From a virus, in the IMG/VR virus record IMGVR_UViG_3300012964_000035, positions 1 to 32,723 of that record: a stretch of DNA of 32,723 nucleotides; one strand, given 5' to 3'. Made by a program: the position numbers and the translations under genes. A model generated the notes under the pieces. The model was not told the DNA's origin. It did no database searches and saw nothing but the letters and a program-made list of their open reading frames with translations. Shown here piece by piece: positions 28,378-32,723 of this stretch; the first letter of the stretch is position 1; the number at the start of each line of letters is the position of its first letter.

Positions 28378-28548
28378 ATGAATAGCAAAATTAAATATTG
28401 GTTTGCAAGAAATGGTTACAAGGTTACCTGGTTTATTGTTGGATGGTGTGCACTTGCTGGCGTCAATGCATTGTTTGCCGGTCACCTTTTGTCTGCTTTG
28501 TTTAGTTTTGGACTCGCTTATCTAAATTATATCCTTGGCTCCAAGTAA
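28378..28548 (+). CDS. Small membrane protein (56 residues)
   Basis: The frame MNSKIKYWFARNGYKVTW... ends at TAA 28546-28548. After a basic N-terminus it has two hydrophobic stretches (WFIVGWCALAGVNALFAG and LLSALFSFGLAYLNYIL), so it is probably a hairpin in the inner membrane with the N-terminus inside. It has its own promoter and a good ribosome-binding site. The function is unknown. Confidence 0.6.
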   Translation: MNSKIKYWFARNGYKVTWFIVGWCALAGVNALFAGHLLSALFSFGLAYLNYILGSK

Positions 28549-28561
28549 GAGAAAGAATAAG

Positions 28562-29374
28562 ATGCATTGGGTATTACAGGAAAATCTGTTTAAGGAAACT
28601 GAGTGGGACAATCTCGTTTTCACACTTGAGCGCTTTGACATTCCTTATTCGGTGCATAAAGTGATCCCGTTCATTGGTGAATTGGTGCCGCCTGCCGAAC
28701 CAAAGCAAGACAAGGTGATCTGCTTTGGCTCCTACTCCATGCGCCATACTGCAAAGGCAAATGGTTGGAATCCAGGTGTCTACGACCTATTTGACCAGAA
28801 CTTCACAGTGCAGCTACAGCATTGGGGCGACCTTATGCTCAATGCTGACAGTAAGGTTGTGAAGTTCAAGGACGCGGAAATCTACGAGGATACGTTTATC
28901 CGACCCACCGACGATTCCAAGTACTTTGCTGGAAAGGTCTTCGAGAAGGAAGAATTCTGGGAGTGGAAGCGTAACGTCTGCGTGCTCGAGCTTGACTATG
29001 GTAATAGCCTGACGCCGGACACGATGATACAGCTTGTCACACCCAAGAAGATTTATGCTGAGTACCGCATCTGGATTGTTGACGCACAAATTGTGACTGC
29101 TTCACTATACAAGCGCGGTGACAGAGTCATCTATTCATCAGATGTGGATAAACACGTCTTGCGCTTTGCCCACGACGTGATTCGGCATGGAGACATAACA
29201 CTGAGCATGGGGACATCTGCCTGGCAACCACATCGAGCCTATGTGTTGGACGTGTGCGAGACCCCAGATGGAATGAAGATTGTTGAAATCAATACCATCA
29301 ACAGTGCTGGTTTCTATGCGGGCAACGTGACTGATATTGTTATGTCTTTGGAACAAATGGAAAGACTGAGATGA
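28562..29374 (+). CDS. ATP-grasp protein, R2K-like
   Basis: ATG 28562 gives 270 residues; an earlier in-frame TTG overlaps the preceding gene. The sequence has an N-terminal pre-ATP-grasp part (HWVLQENLF, VICFGSYSMRHTAKANGW), then AEYRIWIVDAQIVTASLYKRG and a metal-binding end KIVEINTINSAGFY in which E and N sit where ATP-grasp enzymes bind magnesium. This layout matches the R2K clade found in phages and defence contexts, proposed to ligate amino acids to proteins or peptides. The G+C-rich codons differ from the AT-rich small genes around it, suggesting recent acquisition. The substrate is not known. Confidence 0.72.
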   Translation: MHWVLQENLFKETEWDNLVFTLERFDIPYSVHKVIPFIGELVPPAEPKQDKVICFGSYSMRHTAKANGWNPGVYDLFDQNFTVQLQHWGDLMLNADSKVVKFKDAEIYEDTFIRPTDDSKYFAGKVFEKEEFWEWKRNVCVLELDYGNSLTPDTMIQLVTPKKIYAEYRIWIVDAQIVTASLYKRGDRVIYSSDVDKHVLRFAHDVIRHGDITLSMGTSAWQPHRAYVLDVCETPDGMKIVEINTINSAGFYAGNVTDIVMSLEQMERLR

Positions 29375-29559
29375 AAAGAATTACTATGACCTTTAGTGTG
29401 ATTGTTGATGATGAGCCAGAGTGTAATGGTCAAAAGATTCCTTTTGACAAAATGACTCACAGTCTATACGAACATATCTGTGAGTGGGAATTCAACGAGC
29501 ATGGCACGGTAGAAATCGAAAATGAATCTGTTGAAGAAAATATCGAAATCGGCGATTAA
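29371..29559 (+). CDS. Small acidic protein coupled to the ATP-grasp gene
   Basis: This 62-residue, strongly acidic protein (MKRITMTFSVIVDDEPECNG..., TVEIENESVEENIEIGD) starts in an ATGA overlap with the ATP-grasp gene. It is beta-like at the start and disordered at the end. No motif known. The tight overlap and acidic tail make it a possible partner or substrate of the ATP-grasp enzyme, but this is speculation. Confidence 0.55.
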   Translation: MKRITMTFSVIVDDEPECNGQKIPFDKMTHSLYEHICEWEFNEHGTVEIENESVEENIEIGD

Positions 29560-29570
29560 GGAAGAATAAA

Positions 29571-30821
29571 ATGGAAAAAGAAGAAAATTATCTATATAAT
29601 CTAATCAAGGGAGACCTTGTGGATGTGAAGATGTGGACTAAACATGTGCCAGTTGAAAGTGGTGCAATTGATCAACTTCGTAGTATCACCAAGTTACCCT
29701 TTGTATTTAAACACGTCGCAGCAATGCCGGATGTTCATATCGGTACTGGTGCCACGGTGGGCACTGTTATGGCAACCAAGAGTGCTGTCATTCCTGCGGC
29801 CGTGGGTGTGGATATTGGATGTGGTATGATTGCATGTCGCATTAGCCTGAAGGCTGAAGACCTGCCTGATAGCCTTCATCGCCTGCGTTCTGAAATCGAG
29901 ACCATGGTCCCGGTCGGGATGGATGAACATACCATCCCGCGCCTTAATGGCAAAGGTCATCAAGAAACTCGCACGGTACTGAACAACCACTTTAAGCAAT
30001 TAAAGAAAGGGTTGGATGCAATCGAGGCAAAACATCCTGCAATCGGCAAGATGGTAAAGAATGCAGAAGAAAAGGCTTATCGTCAGCTTGGATCGTTGGG
30101 CGGTGGCAATCACTTTATTGAGTTATGTCTGGATGAAAACAACGATGTGTGGATCATGCTGCACAGCGGTAGTCGCGGCATCGGTAATGCTATCGGTCGT
30201 TACTTCATTGAGCTTGCACAAAAGGATATGGAGAAAAACAACATCCATCTTCCTCACCGTGATTTAGCATACCTGCAAGAAGGTAGCCAATATTACGATG
30301 ATTATGTTGAAGCAGTAAGCTGGGCGCAGGAATATGCTCGTCGCAACCGTGATGCTATGCTGGAACTGGTTATTGCTGCGATGACTCGTTTCTTACCTGT
30401 CTTTAAGGTTACCAAAGAAGCAATTAATTGTCACCATAACTATATAAGCGAGGAAACTCACTTCGGCGAGGATGTAATTATTACCCGTAAAGGTGCAGTA
30501 AGTGCACAAGCCGGTGAATATGGCATTATTCCTGGATCGATGGGTGCAAAAAGCTTTATTGTGCGCGGCCTGGGTAACACTGAATCATTCTGTTCGTGCT
30601 CGCACGGTGCTGGTCGTAAGATGAGCCGGGGTGCTGCCAAGAAGCATATTACGCTGGAAGACCATATTAAGGCCACCGAAGGGGTAGAGTGCCGAAAGGA
30701 CGAGGGCGTGATTGATGAAAGCCCTGGTGCATATAAGGAAATTTTAGATGTCATGCGATCACAGGAAGATCTTGTCGAGGTTGTCCATACTCTAAAACAG
30801 GTTTTATGTGTTAAAGGGTAA
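29571..30821 (+). CDS. rtcB: RtcB-type RNA ligase
   Basis: This 416-residue protein has all RtcB landmarks: MPDVHIGTG and GVDIGCGM (D81, C84), GSLGGGNHFIE (N180, H181), LHSGSRGIG (H198), NCHHNY (H288, H289), PGSMG (321-325), and SCSHGAGRKMSR with the guanylylated His (H345). The C-terminus DESPGAYKEI...QVLCVKG is also typical. RtcB uses GTP and manganese to join 2',3'-cyclic phosphate or 3'-phosphate ends to 5'-OH ends. In a phage it could repair tRNAs cut by host anticodon nucleases. There is no neighbouring RtcA or archease. Codons are G+C-richer than nearby small genes. Confidence 0.93.
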   Translation: MEKEENYLYNLIKGDLVDVKMWTKHVPVESGAIDQLRSITKLPFVFKHVAAMPDVHIGTGATVGTVMATKSAVIPAAVGVDIGCGMIACRISLKAEDLPDSLHRLRSEIETMVPVGMDEHTIPRLNGKGHQETRTVLNNHFKQLKKGLDAIEAKHPAIGKMVKNAEEKAYRQLGSLGGGNHFIELCLDENNDVWIMLHSGSRGIGNAIGRYFIELAQKDMEKNNIHLPHRDLAYLQEGSQYYDDYVEAVSWAQEYARRNRDAMLELVIAAMTRFLPVFKVTKEAINCHHNYISEETHFGEDVIITRKGAVSAQAGEYGIIPGSMGAKSFIVRGLGNTESFCSCSHGAGRKMSRGAAKKHITLEDHIKATEGVECRKDEGVIDESPGAYKEILDVMRSQEDLVEVVHTLKQVLCVKG

Positions 30822-30857
30822 GCTGATTGTATATATGCACACAGAAGAGAGATCAAT

Positions 30858-31154
30858 ATGTTAGTCGACTACAAAGACGAAAGTTGCCATGACAAACCAC
30901 TATGGCTTATTTATGGCCATGACTCTTTTCCATCTATCCTTTGCTGTAAGCTAAATTTAAAACTGCATGGATACACGGTTATCTGGGGATATAGCATTTA
31001 TCGCCGTTCTCCAGGGTTTAGGACGCTTGGCCAGGCTGTCGACACTTGGATTAACAAAGGCAAATCGACGCACGGATACTCGCTCTATGAATTCTATGAT
31101 AATCATGATGAGGCGATCGAGAGAATTCGTGCTCTAACAACACCAAAAATCTGA
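30858..31154 (+). CDS. Small hypothetical protein
   Basis: This 98-residue protein has an aromatic first half (KPLWLIYGHDSFPSILCCKLNLKLHGYTVIWGYSIYRRS) and a helical end (SLYEFYDNHDEAIERIRAL). Two adjacent cysteines (CC) occur near residue 30. GAAGAGAG lies before the start. No family recognised. It opens a run of three small genes after RtcB. Confidence 0.6.
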   Translation: MLVDYKDESCHDKPLWLIYGHDSFPSILCCKLNLKLHGYTVIWGYSIYRRSPGFRTLGQAVDTWINKGKSTHGYSLYEFYDNHDEAIERIRALTTPKI

Positions 31155-31155
31155 C

Positions 31156-31452
31156 ATGATTAAGATTGAGATTCTGGAAGATGCTGATGTAATACGTCAT
31201 GATGATTGGTGCAGACCTTTACAACTCGTGTCAATGTCTGGCGGGCATGGAGAAGGGTATTCTTTCAGATGTCAATATAGTGGTTCACCTGAAAATAATG
31301 TAAAGTGGATTAAGGTCAACCAGGTACTCGGTAAGGTCTGGTTTGGCAAGACCGTACAAGAATACCATAAGGCAGTTTCCGAATATCACACCTTTGAGTT
31401 TGTAAGAGGAAATATTCCAGACTCTCATATTTTAAAAAGTGGAGATTATTAA
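31156..31452 (+). CDS. Small hypothetical protein
   Basis: This 98-residue protein starts 1 base after the previous stop. It is beta-rich (IEILEDADVIRHDDWCRPLQLVSMSGGHGEGYSFRCQYSG...), with a helical tail (VQEYHKAVSEYHTFEFVRG). Two cysteines are separated by about 20 residues. It resembles no family I can name. Its stop shares one base with the next start. Confidence 0.55.
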   Translation: MIKIEILEDADVIRHDDWCRPLQLVSMSGGHGEGYSFRCQYSGSPENNVKWIKVNQVLGKVWFGKTVQEYHKAVSEYHTFEFVRGNIPDSHILKSGDY

Positions 31453-31676
31453 TGCACCTTTGGAGTAAGAAAACTAATCTATATCTTTTTACACCAGATG
31501 AATATAATAAATTACCAGATGGTATTGAATTAGAAGATATTAATGGTGATAAGTTAATTAAAGGCAAGGATTACATCGATATGGATGTACGATTTGGTCA
31601 CATCGCTTATGGTGTTAGAGATCCAATTAATCATCCTGAATCATCGCTATTTACAATATTCAAGTTGACCGGATGA
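31452..31676 (+). CDS. Conserved small phage protein (LYLFTPDEY type)
   Basis: This 74-residue protein includes LYLFTPDEYNKLPDGIELEDINGDKLIKG and DYIDMDVRFGHIAYGVRDPINHPESSLFTIF. I recall this arrangement from many large phages, always as unknown. It starts in a one-base overlap. The Asp/Gly-rich turns suggest a small compact alpha/beta protein. Confidence 0.65.
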   Translation: MHLWSKKTNLYLFTPDEYNKLPDGIELEDINGDKLIKGKDYIDMDVRFGHIAYGVRDPINHPESSLFTIFKLTG

Positions 31677-31685
31677 CTATACCGG

Positions 31686-31714
31686 TTGACCTTAATAAAT
31701 CGACAACATACAAT
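31686..31714 (+). promoter_or_regulatory. Sigma70-like promoter with normal leader
   Basis: TTGACC (31686-31691), a 17-base spacer and TACAAT (31709-31714). TTAGGAG (31722-31728) then precedes ATG 31736. A second TTGACC lies at 31665-31670, and an ACCGG/CCGGT pair flanks 31669-31686. Confidence 0.7.
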
Positions 31715-31735
31715 AGTAGTAATTAGGAGATTACG

Positions 31736-31996
31736 ATGATCGCACTATTGGATATTTTTGTAACAGTGATTGCAATATTAATTGTTGCACTTTTCACTAC
31801 CCAGGTTTTGATTCCATTTATCATGGGAACACCGTTTTTTCCGCAGTTCCGCAAACTTACTCCGATGAGAGCAGAAGTTGCGGCGGCGGAAAAGGAACTC
31901 ACGGAGAAAACAGAACTTGTTCTGCTCCAAGAGCAATTAGATGAACTTAACCGCCGTAAGGCAGAATTGGAAGGAAAAAATGTTAGCCACACCTAA
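31736..31996 (+). CDS. Membrane protein with C-terminal coiled coil
   Basis: This 86-residue protein begins with a hydrophobic helix (ALLDIFVTVIAILIVALFTTQVLIPFIMG, residues 3-31). A basic turn (FPQFRKLTPMRAE) follows, then a heptad-patterned coiled coil (VAAAEKELTEKTELVLLQEQLDELNRRKAELEG) to the end. It shares a promoter with the following SPFH gene and overlaps it by 17 bases, so the two may form a membrane complex. The function is not known. Confidence 0.7.
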   Translation: MIALLDIFVTVIAILIVALFTTQVLIPFIMGTPFFPQFRKLTPMRAEVAAAEKELTEKTELVLLQEQLDELNRRKAELEGKNVSHT

Positions 31997-32723
31997 ACGA
32001 ATCATTGCTGCTGTCAGCGCAGCTCTTGCGTTCTTTGTTGTTTTGATTATTTTGCCGATGCTTGTTGAAAATCTTGATGCAAAAAACATCATGGTTATTC
32101 AATCGCCTATCTCTGGTAAACTGAATGTTTACACCGATCAGGGCTGGAAATGGCAAGGATTTGGTAAAGTAACAATCTATAAACGCCGAGATCAATTTAG
32201 TTTTAGCGCCCTTAAAGATCAAGGTCATCCCATCGATGAATCCATTATCACTCGTTTCAATGACGGTGGTCACGGCAACATCTCTGGCACTATGAACTGG
32301 GCAATGCCACTGAAACCGGAACAAATCATCGCACTACACAAGGACTTTGGTTCAACTGAAGCTATTGAGCAGCAGCTGATTCGCACAACGATGCAGAAAG
32401 TCATCTACAACGTCGGTCCCACAATGAGCTCAACCGAGAGCTCTGCCGAAAAACGTCCGGAGATCCCGAAGTATATCGATGACCAACTTGTTAATGGCCC
32501 GTATTTGACAAAGACAGTCCAGCAAGTTGTGAAAGATCCGATTACTGGTCAGGATAAACAGATGGCAGTTGTTCAGATTGCTATCGATGATAAAGGTCAG
32601 CCGATTCGTGAATCGAGATCGCAGATCAGTGAATATGGTCTGGTGCTCCAGCCTGTTTCCATCGGTGAGATCAAGTATGACGACGTTGTTGAGCATCAGA
32701 TCAAAGAGCGTCAGAACGCAACC
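31980..32723 (+). CDS. SPFH/prohibitin-like membrane protein (3' end outside window)
   Basis: The frame opens at ATG 31980 with AAGGAA just upstream and runs without a stop through the window edge (248 codons visible). The N-terminus has one hydrophobic helix (RIIAAVSAALAFFVVLIILPMLV, residues 7-29). The next segment (MVIQSPISGKLNVYTDQGWKWQGFGKVTIYKRRDQFSF) matches the start of SPFH (band-7/prohibitin) domains, followed by a repeated-helix region. SPFH proteins form large membrane rings; in E. coli HflK and HflC hold the FtsH protease. A phage version could influence host proteolysis or membrane integrity. This is inference from the fold. Confidence 0.7.
   Translation, partial: MLATPKRIIAAVSAALAFFVVLIILPMLVENLDAKNIMVIQSPISGKLNVYTDQGWKWQGFGKVTIYKRRDQFSFSALKDQGHPIDESIITRFNDGGHGNISGTMNWAMPLKPEQIIALHKDFGSTEAIEQQLIRTTMQKVIYNVGPTMSSTESSAEKRPEIPKYIDDQLVNGPYLTKTVQQVVKDPITGQDKQMAVVQIAIDDKGQPIRESRSQISEYGLVLQPVSIGEIKYDDVVEHQIKERQNAT

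Noticed and set aside
30458-30856. 132-codon minus-strand frame
   Set aside because: It lies antisense to RtcB, whose motifs are complete, so it is a shadow frame.
31669-31687. ACCGG/CCGGT inverted pair as a terminator
   Set aside because: The stem is only 5 bp with a 9-base loop and no T-run, and it overlaps a promoter -35 box.
1-32723. tRNA genes, CRISPR arrays, integrase or attachment sites
   Set aside because: I saw no cloverleaf-like stretch, no regularly spaced repeats, and no recombinase motif. A tRNA scan would be needed to exclude a divergent tRNA.

Overview
The window looks like part of a large lytic, T4-like myovirus genome infecting a Gram-negative bacterium. The sequence base for this is a gp43-type family B DNA polymerase, a gp45-like sliding clamp, a DsbA-like small DNA-binding protein, an RNase H/FEN-type 5' nuclease, free-standing HNH and GIY-YIG homing endonucleases, and T4-late-like octamers (GATAAATA/TATAAATA). 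Genes are very tightly packed, with many ATGA or 1-base overlaps. Most lie on the + strand, and no gap between genes exceeds about 150 bases. I saw no tRNA or rRNA gene, CRISPR array, integrase or transposase.

Layout. 1-1109: end of an unknown gene, a DsbA-like gene, and an HNH endonuclease on the opposite strand. 1168-5557: DNA polymerase, two small genes and the sliding clamp. The polymerase has no ATG/GTG/TTG start and breaks into two frames at about 2018-2031. 5565-16133: a DNA-base-modification island holding a DpdA-like transglycosylase, a DHH phosphoesterase, a GT-B glycosyltransferase, an unknown 262-residue protein, QueD, a GalE-like epimerase, a MazG-like pyrophosphohydrolase and QueE, separated by small unknown genes. 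16169-19540: small genes and the 5' nuclease, closed by a strong UUCG-loop terminator. 19556-22033: mostly minus-strand genes, including a metallopeptidase-like protein and a homospermidine synthase-like enzyme. 22128-24718: small phage genes, one with MORN-like repeats. 24715-25374: GIY-YIG endonuclease. 25484-31676: Ser/Thr phosphatase, RlmN-like radical SAM enzyme, R2K-type ATP-grasp protein, RtcB RNA ligase and small genes. 31736-end: a membrane/coiled-coil protein and a truncated SPFH (prohibitin-like) protein.

How the genes may work together. DpdA, QueD and QueE point to a 7-deazaguanine base placed in phage DNA, a known anti-restriction strategy. The glycosyltransferase and UDP-sugar epimerase lie in the same island and raise the untested idea of a sugar-decorated base. 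RtcB, the RlmN-like enzyme, the phosphatase and the ATP-grasp protein form an accessory block that could repair or modify host RNA and proteins.

Two regulatory patterns stand out. Five genes have a sigma70-like promoter with a 17-bp spacer whose -10 box ends only 5-6 bases before the ATG, with no ribosome-binding site, which predicts leaderless mRNAs. All four minus-strand transcription units are preceded by the octamer GATAAATA, which predicts late expression of the homing endonucleases and of the homospermidine synthase-like gene.
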